A program made the translations under genes and the position numbers. Shown here piece by piece: positions 15,898 through 24,681 of a DNA stretch of 38,409 nucleotides. Source of the stretch: Pseudonocardiales bacterium. GTDB lineage: Bacteria > Actinomycetota > Actinomycetes > Mycobacteriales > Jatrophihabitantaceae. The notes under the pieces were generated by a model. It was given only the letters and a program-made list of their open reading frames with translations, was not told where the DNA came from and ran no database searches. Positions within the stretch are counted from its first letter, which is position 1; each line of letters starts with the position of its first letter. The DNA lies in contig QHCC01000173.1 in NCBI GenBank assembly GCA_003243915.1, positions 1-38,409 on the forward strand, in the 5' to 3' direction.

Positions 15898-17451
15898 TCA
15901 GCGGCCGGAGCGACGCGACGGGCGGGCCGCCTTCTTGGCCGCCGCAGCGGCGGCCTTCTCACGCTGCTCTGCGGCCCGGGCCGAGGCGTACTCGGCCAGC
16001 GCGTCGACCAGGGCCGGCACCGTCGCCGCCTCCGGCTCCACGTCCACGCGCAGGCCGAACTCGCGCGCGGTGGCCGCGGTCTGCGGGCCGATGCACGCGA
16101 CGACGGTCCGGGCGTGCGGCTTGCCGGCGATGCCGACCAGGTTGCGCACCGTGGACGAGGACGTGAAGCACACCGCCTGGAAACCGCCGGACTTGATGGC
16201 GTCGCGGATCTCGGCGGCCGGCGGGGCAGCGCGCACCGTGCGGTATGCGGTGACGTCGTCGATCTCCCAGCCGCGCTCCCGCAATCCGGCGGAGAGCGTC
16301 TCGGTGGCAATGTCGGCCCGCGGTAGCAGGACGCGGTCGATCGGGTCCAGCACGTCGTCGTAGGGCGGGAAGTCGGCCAGCAGCCCCTCGGAGGACTGCT
16401 CGCCCGACGGCACCAGCTCGGGACGGATACCGAAAGCACGCACCGCGTCTGCACTCGCCTCGCCCACACAGGCGATCTTCACGCCGGCGAACGCGCGGGC
16501 GTCCAGGCCGTACTCCTCGAACTTCTCCCGCACCGCCCGGACCGCGTTCGTGGAGGTGAACACGATCCACTCGTAGCGGCCGGTGACCAGGCCCTTCAGG
16601 GCGCGTTCCATCTGGGTCGGAGTGCGCGGCTGCTCGACGGCGATGGTCGGAACCTCCACGGGCGTCGAACCGTAGGAACGCAGCCGGTCGCTCATGGCGC
16701 CGGCCTGGTCCTTGGTGCGCGGGACGAGCACCTTCCAGCCGTAGAGCGGGCGCGACTCCCACCAGGTGAGCCGGTCGCGCTGGGCTGCGGCCTTGCCGAC
16801 GGTGACGACCAGCGTTCCGGTCATCCCGACGCCGGTCAGCTCCAGCTCGCCGAGCGTGCCGAGCACTGTCTGCTGGGCGGTGCTGGTGCCGTCGCAGCTC
16901 ACCGTGACCGCGGTATCGGGCTTGAGGCCGTTGGCCACGAGCTGCTCGCCGAGCAGCGCGACGTCAGCGGCCGCCACGGTGAGCACCAGGGTGCCGGGCG
17001 CATGCGCGAGCGCTTCGAAGTCGGCGCCGTCGACGCCGCGCAGGTCGGCCTCGGTTCGCACCGAGCCGACCGGCACGCCCGCGTAGGCCGCGGTGCCGGC
17101 ACCCAACGGCACGCCGGGTACGACCTCGAACGGCACCACCGTCCTGGCGACGGTGAGCGCCTCCTTGACGGCACCGTCGTCGGCGAACGGGTCGCCGGCG
17201 ATCAGGCGCACGACGGACACCCCGGCACGTGCCTCGGCCAGCACCGCCTTCGCGGTCTGGGCCGGCGTCGTCTCGGCCAGTCGCACCTCGACGGTGGCCA
17301 GCGCAGTGATCGACGCCGGCACCGCCGCATCGGCGACGACGAGTTCGGCGCGTCGCAACGCGTCGACGGCGTGTACGGCCAGCAGCCCCGGGTCGCCGGG
17401 ACCGGCACCGACAAAGGTGACGCGGCCGAGGACCTTGCGCGCTCGGGTCAT
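15898..17451 (-). CDS. hemD: Fused uroporphyrinogen-III C-methyltransferase-like / uroporphyrinogen-III synthase
   Basis: Protein of 517 residues from the ATG at 17451, overlapping the hemC stop (ATGA); the track ORF starts too far upstream. The N-terminal half begins [36 protein letters not shown], the SAM-binding start of the SUMT/CobA fold, but the usual Y-D catalytic position is replaced, and later motifs are weak, so methyltransferase activity is doubtful. The C-terminal half ([74 protein letters not shown]) is a full HemD domain that closes hydroxymethylbilane to uroporphyrinogen III. A lysine/arginine-rich tail ([16 protein letters not shown]) ends the protein. Such fusions are usual in actinobacteria. 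Confidence 0.93.
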   Translation of the reverse strand: MTRARKVLGRVTFVGAGPGDPGLLAVHAVDALRRAELVVADAAVPASITALATVEVRLAETTPAQTAKAVLAEARAGVSVVRLIAGDPFADDGAVKEALTVARTVVPFEVVPGVPLGAGTAAYAGVPVGSVRTEADLRGVDGADFEALAHAPGTLVLTVAAADVALLGEQLVANGLKPDTAVTVSCDGTSTAQQTVLGTLGELELTGVGMTGTLVVTVGKAAAQRDRLTWWESRPLYGWKVLVPRTKDQAGAMSDRLRSYGSTPVEVPTIAVEQPRTPTQMERALKGLVTGRYEWIVFTSTNAVRAVREKFEEYGLDARAFAGVKIACVGEASADAVRAFGIRPELVPSGEQSSEGLLADFPPYDDVLDPIDRVLLPRADIATETLSAGLRERGWEIDDVTAYRTVRAAPPAAEIRDAIKSGGFQAVCFTSSSTVRNLVGIAGKPHARTVVACIGPQTAATAREFGLRVDVEPEAATVPALVDALAEYASARAAEQREKAAAAAAKKAARPSRRSGR

Positions 17452-18368
17452 TTCGAGCTCCCCATCATCTGATCTGCGCCGTCGGCGAGCAGGTCGGCAG
17501 CGAGCCGCCGCCCGACGCCGTCGGCATCTGTTGTCGCGCCAGTGGCCGAGAGTCGAACGGCGCAGCTGCCGTCGAGTGCGGTCACTGATCCACGAAGGAA
17601 CACTTCGAGTACGGCGTCGCCCTCGACCACCTCGGCCAGCGCGCCCACCGGGGCGGAACATCCTGCTTCCAGCGCCGCGAGCAACGCCCGCTCGGCGCTC
17701 ACGGCGGCGGCCGTGTCGACGTCGTTCAGCGCGGCGAGCACGGCGATCGTGTCGCCGTCGCCGGACCTGCACTCCACCGCGAGGGCACCCTGCGCGGGCG
17801 CCGGCAACACCTGGATTGGGTCGAGGACCTCGGTGACCTCGCCGCCGCGACCCAGGCGCCGCAACCCGGCATAGGCCAGCACCACCGCGTCGAGCTCGCC
17901 CGAGGACACCTTGCCCAGGCGGGTGTCGACGTTGCCGCGCAGGCCGACGATGTCCAGGCCTAGCCCGAGCGCCCGCAGCTGCGCGGCCCGGCGCGGCGAG
18001 CCGGTGCCGACGCGCGCGCCCGCCGGCAGCTCTCCGAGGCTCAGACCGTCTCGGGCGACCAAGGCGTCGCGCGGGTCCTCGCGCTGCGGCACCGCCGCGA
18101 TCATGACGCCCTCGGCGGCGGCCGTGGGCAGGTCCTTGTAGGAGTGCACGGCGACGTCGATCTGGCCGGCGAGAAGCGCGCTGCGCAGTGCCGAGACGAA
18201 GACACCGGTGCCGCCGATCTGGGTGAGTGCCGCACTCGAGCGGTCACCCTCGGTGACGATGTGGACGATCTGCGCGGGCGCGCCCAGCGCGGAGACGACC
18301 AGACCGGTCTGGGTCCGGGCCAGCGCGCTGCCCCGGGTGCCGACGCGCAGGGTGCGGGTGGCGGTCAT
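17448..18368 (-). CDS. hemC: Hydroxymethylbilane synthase (porphobilinogen deaminase)
   Basis: Protein of 306 residues from an ATG at 18368 that overlaps the hemA stop (ATGA). [15 protein letters not shown] is the N-terminal signature, VHSYKDLPT carries a substrate-binding motif, [13 protein letters not shown] and [13 protein letters not shown] carry the conserved arginines, and [10 protein letters not shown] carries the cysteine that holds the dipyrromethane cofactor. It polymerises four porphobilinogens to hydroxymethylbilane, the HemD substrate. Length and motif set are complete. Confidence 0.97.
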   Translation of the reverse strand: MTATRTLRVGTRGSALARTQTGLVVSALGAPAQIVHIVTEGDRSSAALTQIGGTGVFVSALRSALLAGQIDVAVHSYKDLPTAAAEGVMIAAVPQREDPRDALVARDGLSLGELPAGARVGTGSPRRAAQLRALGLGLDIVGLRGNVDTRLGKVSSGELDAVVLAYAGLRRLGRGGEVTEVLDPIQVLPAPAQGALAVECRSGDGDTIAVLAALNDVDTAAAVSAERALLAALEAGCSAPVGALAEVVEGDAVLEVFLRGSVTALDGSCAVRLSATGATTDADGVGRRLAADLLADGADQMMGSSK

Positions 18369-19651
18369 GACAGCGGCTTCTTCATAGCGGCAACCGACTC
18401 GACCGCGGCCTGGTCGAGGTCGAACAGCTCGCGCAGCGCGGCGGCGTAGCGGTCCCCGCCCGGCGTCGAGGCGAGCTCCTTGACCCGGACCGTGGGCGCG
18501 TGCAGCACCTTCTCGACGGCGCGGCGCACGGCGTCGGCCACCTCGCGGCGCATGTCGTCGGCCAGGCCCGGCAGGCGGGCGTCCAGGCGTGCGAGCTCAC
18601 CGTCGATCACCTGGTTGGCCCGCGCCCGCAGCGCCGTCACCGTGGGTGCCACGGCCAATTGCTGCTGCTCGGCGAGGTAGTCGTGCAGCTCGTCGGCGAC
18701 GATCGCCGTCGCCGCGCGCACGTCGTCGTCGCTGACCATCGCACCATTGGTGCGCAGCACGTCGAGGTCGACGTAGGTGATTCCCGGTCGGCTCCCCACG
18801 ATCGGGTCGACGTCGCGCGGCAGCGCCAGGTCGAGCACGACCAGGGCACGCGACGCGCGCGAGCCCACGGCGTCGGCTTCGACGACCAGGCCGGTGGCCC
18901 CGGTGGAGGCGATGAGGACGTCGGCCGCGGCGATCTCGTCAGGCAGCGCATCGAGCGCCACTGCGCGGCCACCGAGCGATCCGGCCAGCCGCTGTGCGCG
19001 CTCGGGGGACCGGTTCGCGACGACGACGTCGCTGAGCCCGCGCCGGCGCAGCGTCGCTCCCGCGAGCGCGCCCATCGATCCCGCCCCGACGATCACTGCG
19101 CGGCGCCCGTCGAGCGTGCCGAGAACGGCCGCGGCCTCGTCGAGTGCGACCGACACGATCGACGCACCGGCCCGGGAAATGCCGGTGTCCGAGTGCACTC
19201 GCTTGCCCACCCGCAGGGCGCTCTGGGCCAGCCCGTGCAGCACGCTGCCCACCGAGCCGACCTCGGTGCCCAGCAGGTAGGACGCACGAAGCTGGCCGAT
19301 GATCTGCGACTCACCCACCACCATCGAGTCCAGGCCGGACGCGACCGAGAACACGTGCTCGGCGGCCGCCTCCGCGAAGTGCACGTAGAGGTGGTCGGAC
19401 AGGTCGGGCACCGCCAGGCCCGCGTGCCGCGCCAGCACCGTGGTGATCTCGGCGACCGCAGGGTGGAAGCGGGCCACGTCGGCGTAGACCTCGACGCGGT
19501 TGCAGGTCGAGAGCAGCAGCACCTCGCTGATCGTCTCCGCCCGGTGCAGTTCGTCGAGCGTTTTGCGCAGGTCGTCGACCGGCACCACGGCGCGTTCGAG
19601 CACCGCCACCGGCGCCGTGCGGTGCGATAGGCCAACCACGAGCACGCTCAT
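18365..19651 (-). CDS. hemA: Glutamyl-tRNA reductase
   Basis: Protein of 428 residues from the ATG at 19651 ([19 protein letters not shown]), overlapping the rex stop (ATGA); the track extension is not part of the family. [10 protein letters not shown] holds the catalytic cysteine, [10 protein letters not shown] is the conserved catalytic-domain motif, [20 protein letters not shown] is the NADPH site, and the C-terminal dimerisation helix is present. It reduces glutamyl-tRNA to glutamate-1-semialdehyde, which HemL converts to 5-aminolevulinate. Direct coupling to rex means the first committed step of haem synthesis is made together with a redox-sensing repressor. Confidence 0.97.
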   Translation of the reverse strand: MSVLVVGLSHRTAPVAVLERAVVPVDDLRKTLDELHRAETISEVLLLSTCNRVEVYADVARFHPAVAEITTVLARHAGLAVPDLSDHLYVHFAEAAAEHVFSVASGLDSMVVGESQIIGQLRASYLLGTEVGSVGSVLHGLAQSALRVGKRVHSDTGISRAGASIVSVALDEAAAVLGTLDGRRAVIVGAGSMGALAGATLRRRGLSDVVVANRSPERAQRLAGSLGGRAVALDALPDEIAAADVLIASTGATGLVVEADAVGSRASRALVVLDLALPRDVDPIVGSRPGITYVDLDVLRTNGAMVSDDDVRAATAIVADELHDYLAEQQQLAVAPTVTALRARANQVIDGELARLDARLPGLADDMRREVADAVRRAVEKVLHAPTVRVKELASTPGGDRYAAALRELFDLDQAAVESVAAMKKPLS

Positions 19652-20415
19652 CGCGGCACCGCCTCGCTCGGCACTGCCGCGGCCTTGCGGTTCTCGTGGA
19701 AGGACAGGATCTGCAGCTCGGCCGCCAGATCGACCTTGCGCAGGTCGACGTGCGCCGGCACGGTCAGCACCACCGGTGCGAAGTTCAGGACGCTCGTGAC
19801 GCCGGCGGCGACGACCCGGTCGCACACCTCCTGCGCGACGGCGGCGGGCGTAGCCAGAACCGCGATCGCGATCTGCTGCTCGTCCACGATCCGATCGAGA
19901 TCAGCGATGTCCTGCACGATCAGGCCGCGGATCTCCGTGCCGATGCGGGCAGGATCGGCATCGACGAGTGCGGCGATGCGAAAGCCGCGGGTGGCGAAGC
20001 CCGCGTAGCCGGCCAGCGCCTGACCGAGGTTGCCGACGCCGATCAGTGCGACGGAGCGGTGCACGGTGAGCCCGAGCGTGCGGGCGATCTGCTCGGTGAG
20101 CGTCGTGACGTCGTAGCCGACGCCGCGGATGCCGTAGGAGCCGAGGAAGGAGAGATCCTTGCGCAGCTTGGCCGAATTCACGCCGGCCGCGATCGCCAGC
20201 TCCTCCGACGAAACCGTGCTGGTCGAGCCGTCGCCGAGGCCGCCGAGCACGCGCAGGTAGGTGGCCAACCGGGCGACGGTAGCGTCGGGCACCGCGCGAG
20301 CCGCCGCGATCCGCTCCTCGACCGGATCGCGACCGTCACGGCGCCCGCGCTCCACGGCGGACCCCGGCGGGTTGGCCCCGTTTCGCGCGGGTGGCGCGGG
20401 TGGCGCGGCGGACAT
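19648..20415 (-). CDS. rex: Redox-sensing transcriptional repressor Rex
   Basis: Protein of 255 residues from the ATG at 20415 with AGAGG about 6 nt upstream; the longer track ORF runs into the promoter. The winged-helix domain includes VARLATYLRVL, SSEELAIAAGVNSAKLRKDLSFLGSYGIRGVGYDV, the classic Rex DNA-reading helix. The Rossmann domain ALIGVGNLGQALAGYAGFATRGFRIAALVD binds NAD(H). Rex leaves DNA when NADH/NAD rises, derepressing respiratory genes. It leads the rex-hemA-hemC-hemD-hemB operon, as in Streptomyces (rex-hemACD, established knowledge), and a matching operator lies in its own promoter. Confidence 0.96.
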   Translation of the reverse strand: MSAAPPAPPARNGANPPGSAVERGRRDGRDPVEERIAAARAVPDATVARLATYLRVLGGLGDGSTSTVSSEELAIAAGVNSAKLRKDLSFLGSYGIRGVGYDVTTLTEQIARTLGLTVHRSVALIGVGNLGQALAGYAGFATRGFRIAALVDADPARIGTEIRGLIVQDIADLDRIVDEQQIAIAVLATPAAVAQEVCDRVVAAGVTSVLNFAPVVLTVPAHVDLRKVDLAAELQILSFHENRKAAAVPSEAVPR

Positions 20416-20507
20416 TGGACACCTCTGCGGGAGCGACACGGGCGAGCGCGCGGACCGGCTATCGGCGGCGCTCGGCCGGTGTGGTAGGAGCTGGCGGGAC
20501 GCAGCCA

Positions 20508-20537
20508 AAGCTACGCCGCTCGTGAATCTTTTCCCAA
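20508..20537 (-). promoter_or_regulatory. Candidate promoter of the rex-hem operon
   Basis: On the minus strand a -35-like TTGGGA (20537-20532) and a -10-like TAGCTT (20513-20508) are separated by 18 bp. This leaves a leader of roughly 90 nt before the rex ATG. The element overlaps the Rex operator, as expected for autorepression. Confidence 0.55.
20520..20537. promoter_or_regulatory. Candidate Rex operator (ROP)
   Basis: TCGTGAATCTTTTCCCAA matches the Rex consensus TTGTGAA-N4-TTCACAA at 12 of the 14 fixed positions, with the exact spacing. It covers the -35 and spacer of the proposed rex promoter, so Rex binding would block the operon when NADH is low. Confidence 0.75.
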
Positions 20538-20566
20538 ATCGCGGGGCGCCGTGCTATGGCCGCTTC

Positions 20567-20815
20567 TCAGCGATTGAGCGCCCTGCGCAACCGAGCCTCC
20601 TCGACGCGCCAATAGCCGTGTTCCTTGCCGTCGATCAGGATCACCGGCACGCGATCGGAGTACTCGGCGCGGCGGTCCTGCTCGGCGTCGACGTCGAGTT
20701 CCTCGTAGCCGAAGCCAAGCTCGCTCGAGAGCCGGCGAAGCAGAAGTTCGGCGTCGGCGCACAGGTGACAGCCGACCCGCGTGACGAGCGTCACACGATG
20801 CTCACGCGGCGCCAT
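20567..20815 (-). CDS. Glutaredoxin-like (DUF836) thioredoxin-fold protein
   Basis: Protein of 82 residues from an ATG at 20815. HRVTLVTRVGCHLCADAELLLRRLSSELGFGYEELDVD is a compact thioredoxin fold with CHLC at Cys16-Cys19, followed by the cis-proline segment RVPVILIDGKEHGYWRVEEARL. It is probably a cytoplasmic thiol-disulfide protein; its partner is unknown, though mycothiol is the main thiol of this organism, judging from mshA. From memory, the same small gene precedes rex/hemA in mycobacteria and Streptomyces. It overlaps the end of the ligase gene by 14 bp, so the two are likely co-expressed. Confidence 0.88.
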   Translation of the reverse strand: MAPREHRVTLVTRVGCHLCADAELLLRRLSSELGFGYEELDVDAEQDRRAEYSDRVPVILIDGKEHGYWRVEEARLRRALNR

Positions 20816-22277
20816 CAGCGCGCTCCGCCGCTCGAAGCTGCCACTTCATGACCTTGCCAGTGACGGTGCGCGGTAGCTCGGTGACGATCTCGATCTCGCG
20901 CGGCAGCTTGAAGCGGGCCAGTGAGCGGGCGGCCGCAGCCAGCAGCTTGTCGGGATCGAGCACGGCATGTGCCGCCGGCACCACGTAGGCGCGCACAGCC
21001 TCCCCGGAGCGCTGGTCCGCGACCCCGACTACCGCAACCTCGCCGACCCCCGGCTGGGCTGCGAGGACGGCCTCGACCTCGGCCGGATAGACGTTGAAGC
21101 CGTTGACGATGACGAGTTCCGTGCTGCGGCCGACGAGGTGCAGCTCGCCGTCGGCATCGGTGACCGCGATGTCACCCGTGCCGAACCAGCCGTCGGCGTC
21201 CGGACCGTCCGAGCCGTCTGGCCAGTAGCCGGAGAAGAGGTTCGCGCCGCGGACGAACAACCGGCCTGGGTCGTCGGGCCCGGTCCGCTCCCCGTCGGCG
21301 TCGCGCAGTTCGATCTGCACGCCGGGCAGCGCCACACCGATGGAGCCCGGCTTCGGCGGCCCGCTGCCGGGGCCGATCGCGTTGATCGTGACGACGGGCG
21401 CCGCCTCGGTGAGCCCGTAGCCATCGTGCAGGACGACACCCAGTTCGGCGAAGCCCTCGACCACCGCGTACGGCAGTGTCGCCGACCCGGACATCGCGAA
21501 GCGCACGGCTGCGAAGCCTGTGCCGACAGCGGGTTCCTGCAGCCACTGGACGTACTGCCCGGGTACGCCCAGCACTGCGCTGACCCGCTCGGCGGCCATC
21601 GTCGCGAGCGTGGCGGCGGCGTCGAAGCGGTCGGCCAGCACGACTGTCGCGCCGACGCGCAGCGCCATCCCTAGCCCCGCGTTCAACCCGAACACGTGGC
21701 ACAGGGGCAGCGGGACGAACAGCACATCGTCGGCGCGCAGCACAGCCGGCTCGACGGCGGCGAGCTGGTCGACGTTGGCGAGCAGGGCACCTGCCGAGAG
21801 CATCGCTGCCCTCGGGCGCCCGCTCGTGCCTGAGGTGTACAGCAGCACCGCCACCGCCGCGCCGACCCGATCGGCCGGTGGGTCCGCACCCTCCGGTGGG
21901 TCCGCGCCCTCCGGCGCCGCCGCGAGCACCTCTCGGGCCGTCTCAGGCGTGAGGTGCAGAGCGGCACCGCAGTCGCGCACGACGTAGTCGATCTCTGGCG
22001 GTGTGTAGGCAGGGTTAACTGGAACGGCGATCACACCTGCACGCAGCGCACCGAGGTAGAGCACCGTGAACGCAACGCCGGTGCCGAGCTCGAGCGCGAC
22101 CCGATCCCCAGGCTTCGCCCCGGCCCGGCGCAGCGCAGCGGCGGCACGGGTGACGGCTCTGTCGAGTTCGCCCCAGGACAGGCGGGTTTCCGAATCGACA
22201 ACCGCCGTCCGCGACGGGTCGTGGGCGGCATTGATGCTCACCAGCTGGGCCATCCCGAGAGCTCTGGGCCGGCCCAT
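20802..22277 (-). CDS. AMP-dependent acyl-CoA synthetase/ligase
   Basis: Protein of 491 residues from the ATG at 22277, chosen because GGAAGGG lies about 8 nt upstream; Met9 at 22253 is the alternative. The adenylation core is clear: VLLYTSGTSGRPRAAMLS (P-loop), FVPLPLCHVFGLN, HDGYGLTEAAPVV, GWFGTGDIAV, GRSTELVIVNGFNVYPAEVEAVL and the C-terminal lysine in PRTVTGKVMKWQL. It activates a carboxylic acid as an acyl-adenylate and, by family, transfers it to CoA; chain length is not predictable. Between residues 120 and 132 EGADPP is repeated in tandem (18-bp duplication), an unusual insert in a surface loop. It is divergent from the bldN-like gene. Confidence 0.92.
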   Translation of the reverse strand: MGRPRALGMAQLVSINAAHDPSRTAVVDSETRLSWGELDRAVTRAAAALRRAGAKPGDRVALELGTGVAFTVLYLGALRAGVIAVPVNPAYTPPEIDYVVRDCGAALHLTPETAREVLAAAPEGADPPEGADPPADRVGAAVAVLLYTSGTSGRPRAAMLSAGALLANVDQLAAVEPAVLRADDVLFVPLPLCHVFGLNAGLGMALRVGATVVLADRFDAAATLATMAAERVSAVLGVPGQYVQWLQEPAVGTGFAAVRFAMSGSATLPYAVVEGFAELGVVLHDGYGLTEAAPVVTINAIGPGSGPPKPGSIGVALPGVQIELRDADGERTGPDDPGRLFVRGANLFSGYWPDGSDGPDADGWFGTGDIAVTDADGELHLVGRSTELVIVNGFNVYPAEVEAVLAAQPGVGEVAVVGVADQRSGEAVRAYVVPAAHAVLDPDKLLAAAARSLARFKLPREIEIVTELPRTVTGKVMKWQLRAAERADGAA

Positions 22278-22427
22278 GACTGTCGCCCTTCCGATTGGCG
22301 AGACGCGCGCGCGGCCGTTCTCGTGGCGGTCTGTGACAGATTGGTGACCACCGAAGGCGTTCAGGCCACCTACCGGCGGGTAAGGTTAGCGCGTTCTTCA
22401 CACGCGCTGCCCGCCGCCGAAGGGTCC

Positions 22428-23249
22428 ATGCCGATGCCACGCGCAGATCAACCGTATCCGGGGTCGGCTGACTCCGGCTGCGGACTGCGCGCCCTGGCCA
22501 TTCTCATCAACGACGTACTGGCCGCTATGGGTACGCGGCCCGCGTTCGCACTGCCCGCACCGCTGCCGGGAGCAACCCGGATGGCCACCGAGATCACCAC
22601 CCCGGTCGGACGGGCCGGCCGCGGCCGCGCTCGCGCCGAAGCCAGTCACAGCGCATCACCCGGTGCGCCGCAGCCGGCCGAACCCGGCGTCGTCGAGGAG
22701 CAGCACGTCGAGACGTGGCGACTGGTGACCCTGGCGCAGGGCGGCGACGGCGAGGCCTTCGGCGAGCTCTACGACCGCTACGTCGACATCGTCTTCCGGT
22801 TCGTCTACTACCGCGTCAACGATCGCGCCATGGCCGAGGACTTCACGAGTGAGACGTTCTTGCGAGCTCTTCGGCGCATCAGCACCATCACCTACCAGGG
22901 CCGCGATATCGGCGCGTGGTTCATCACCATTGCCCGCAACATCGTGCTCGACCACGTGAAGTCCGCCCGGTACCGCCTCGAGATCACCACGGCCGACACC
23001 ATCGAGGGCCGCGACGCGGAGGCGGGTCCCGAGGCCGCCGTGATCGGGGCGCTGACGTCCGCGCGGCTGATGTCCGCGGTCAAGCAGCTCGGCGAGGAAC
23101 AACGCGATTGCGTGATGCTGCGTTTCATCCAGGGGTTCTCGGTGAGCGAGACAGCCTCCGTGATGGGAAAGAACGACGGCGCGATAAAGGCCTTGCAGCA
23201 TCGAGCAGTGCGCAAGCTCGCCGAAATCGTGGGCGAGGACCTGCGATGA
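22428..23249 (+). CDS. bldN: BldN-like ECF RNA polymerase sigma factor
   Basis: Protein of 273 residues from the ATG at 22428, with GAAGGG close upstream; a second ATG is at 22434. Sigma region 2 is AFGELYDRYVDIVFRFVYYRVNDRAMAEDFTSETFLRALRRI, with WQGRD-like YQGRDIGAWFITIARNIVLDHVKS after it, and region 4 is QRDCVMLRFIQGFSVSETASVMGKNDGAIKALQHRAVRKL. Both closely resemble Streptomyces sigma-BldN as I recall it. The roughly 100-residue N-terminal extension, unusual for an ECF factor, has LAILINDVLAAMGTRPAFALPAP near its start, comparable to the BldN pro-sequence. The next gene is an rsbN-like anti-sigma. In Streptomyces this factor drives aerial-hypha genes; its regulon here is unknown. Confidence 0.88.
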   Translation: MPMPRADQPYPGSADSGCGLRALAILINDVLAAMGTRPAFALPAPLPGATRMATEITTPVGRAGRGRARAEASHSASPGAPQPAEPGVVEEQHVETWRLVTLAQGGDGEAFGELYDRYVDIVFRFVYYRVNDRAMAEDFTSETFLRALRRISTITYQGRDIGAWFITIARNIVLDHVKSARYRLEITTADTIEGRDAEAGPEAAVIGALTSARLMSAVKQLGEEQRDCVMLRFIQGFSVSETASVMGKNDGAIKALQHRAVRKLAEIVGEDLR

Positions 23250-23266
23250 GCGCGCACTGGGCCTCA

Positions 23267-23294
23267 AGTATCGAAACCCCGGCCGTTTCGTTGA
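23267..23294 (+). promoter_or_regulatory. Possible sigma-BldN-dependent promoter of the rsbN-like gene
   Basis: A -10-like CGTTGA (23289-23294) is preceded after exactly 16 bp by AGTATC (23267-23272), against a recalled sigma-BldN consensus of CGTAAC-N16-CGTTGA (6/6 and 4/6 matches). It lies about 78 bp before the rsbN-like ATG. rsbN is a known sigma-BldN target in Streptomyces. The same TCGTTGATCC string also occurs in an intergenic repeat elsewhere in the window, which lowers confidence. Confidence 0.4.
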
Positions 23295-23372
23295 TCCGAG
23301 TGGGTCACGGCGGCGGGTGCAGCAGGTATCGGCAGGCCGTGGTCTGCGCGTGGGGTCTTATCCGGGTAGGGG

Positions 23373-24620
23373 ATGTCTGACATGGGCGAGCATCGGGTAT
23401 CGATGCTGGGTGCACCGCTACGCCGGTACGAGGATCCGGCTCGCTCCGCCGATCCCCGCATCCGCACGCTGATCACGCACCTCGCCGCGCTCGATCCGGC
23501 GCCGGGGCCGCGCGCCCACTTCCGCGCCGAGCTGCGCGCCCAGTTGGTGGCCGTGGCTCCGCGGCTCATCGCCGAGGGCACCGCCATCGAGACGCCTCGG
23601 GCCCGCACTGCGCCGGCCGCGCCCCAGCATGCCGTCGCGAAGCCCTCCGAGGCCAAGGTGCGTGCCGCGACAGGCTGGACCACCAGGATCACCGTCATGC
23701 GCCCCCTGGCGGCGATCACCGCGGTCATCGCGACCTTCGCCCTGCTTCTCGGTGGCGCGGTCCTGATCAGCAAGAAGGCGCTACCCGGTGACGCGCTCTA
23801 TGGGCTGAAGAGGGCGAATGAGAACGTCGCGTTGTCCCTGGCCGGCAGCGACGCCGACAAGGGCCGGAAGTACCTGAGCTTCGCCCAGACCCGAGCCGAC
23901 GAAGTCTCGGCACTGCTCTCGCGCTCGTCGGCGATGGCCGACGGTAGCGGATCGAGCGCAGCCGCAGGCGTCAACTCCCACACCGCCCAGCTCATCAATC
24001 GCACGCTCGATTCCGCGGACTCCGACGTCCGCAACGGCGCGCAACTGCTCAATGCTGACGCGGTGAGCACCGGCTCGGCCGACTCGCTGTCGATTCTGAC
24101 CAGCTGGGCGCCGGACCAGATCGCCCGCTTGCAGGCCATTGCCGCTCGGTTGGGGCCCGGTGCGCTGCACGACCGCGTGATGGCCTCGACCAACCTGACC
24201 TCCGCTGCCCTGTCGCGGGCGACGGCGCTGCACGCGGTGCTGGGTTGTCACTGCCCGAGCAAGATGACCACCGACGACCTCGGGCCGGTGCCGTGCGCCC
24301 TCTGCTCCGCCGTCCAGGTTCCCAAACAGTCGACGGCACCGCCCGGTCCGGGCCAGGCGCCGACCAACAAGAGCGGCGGCACGCAGCCGCATCCGAAGCA
24401 GCCCGGCGTCACCGCGCCGAGCACAGCGGTGCTGCCGACCGGCCCTGGTTCGACCTCGGTGCTGCCGGGGGGTGGCCCAACGATCGTCGTCAGCCCGCCG
24501 CCGATCACGCTCCCCCCACTGCCACTGCCCCTGCCCACGACCACCCCGCCGACATCGGGGGGAACGAGCGCCACCGCCGCCTGCAGGCTGGTCGTGCTGG
24601 GGGTCTGCATCGTCCGGTAA
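23373..24620 (+). CDS. rsbN: RsbN-like membrane anti-sigma factor (DUF5667)
   Basis: Protein of 415 residues from an ATG at 23373; a second ATG three codons on has a better-spaced GGGG. The cytoplasmic N-terminus ([37 protein letters not shown]) is the likely sigma-binding segment. A single membrane helix lies at about residues 110-132 ([23 protein letters not shown]), followed by [47 protein letters not shown], a DUF5667 extracytoplasmic domain. The tail is Pro/Thr-rich with a final Cys-containing hydrophobic stretch. The layout and position right after the bldN-like gene match Streptomyces RsbN, which holds sigma-BldN inactive at the membrane. Confidence 0.86.
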   Translation: MSDMGEHRVSMLGAPLRRYEDPARSADPRIRTLITHLAALDPAPGPRAHFRAELRAQLVAVAPRLIAEGTAIETPRARTAPAAPQHAVAKPSEAKVRAATGWTTRITVMRPLAAITAVIATFALLLGGAVLISKKALPGDALYGLKRANENVALSLAGSDADKGRKYLSFAQTRADEVSALLSRSSAMADGSGSSAAAGVNSHTAQLINRTLDSADSDVRNGAQLLNADAVSTGSADSLSILTSWAPDQIARLQAIAARLGPGALHDRVMASTNLTSAALSRATALHAVLGCHCPSKMTTDDLGPVPCALCSAVQVPKQSTAPPGPGQAPTNKSGGTQPHPKQPGVTAPSTAVLPTGPGSTSVLPGGGPTIVVSPPPITLPPLPLPLPTTTPPTSGGTSATAACRLVVLGVCIVR

Positions 24621-24681
24621 CAGCGGCATCGTGGCCGACGGCGGTAACCGCCGCGACACCTGTACTCGATACCCTGATCAC

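Noticed and set aside
22334-22347. BldD-like box TGAC-N6-GTGA upstream of the bldN-like gene
   Set aside because: The spacing is one base longer than the recalled BldD consensus and the inner bases do not match; kept out of the features.
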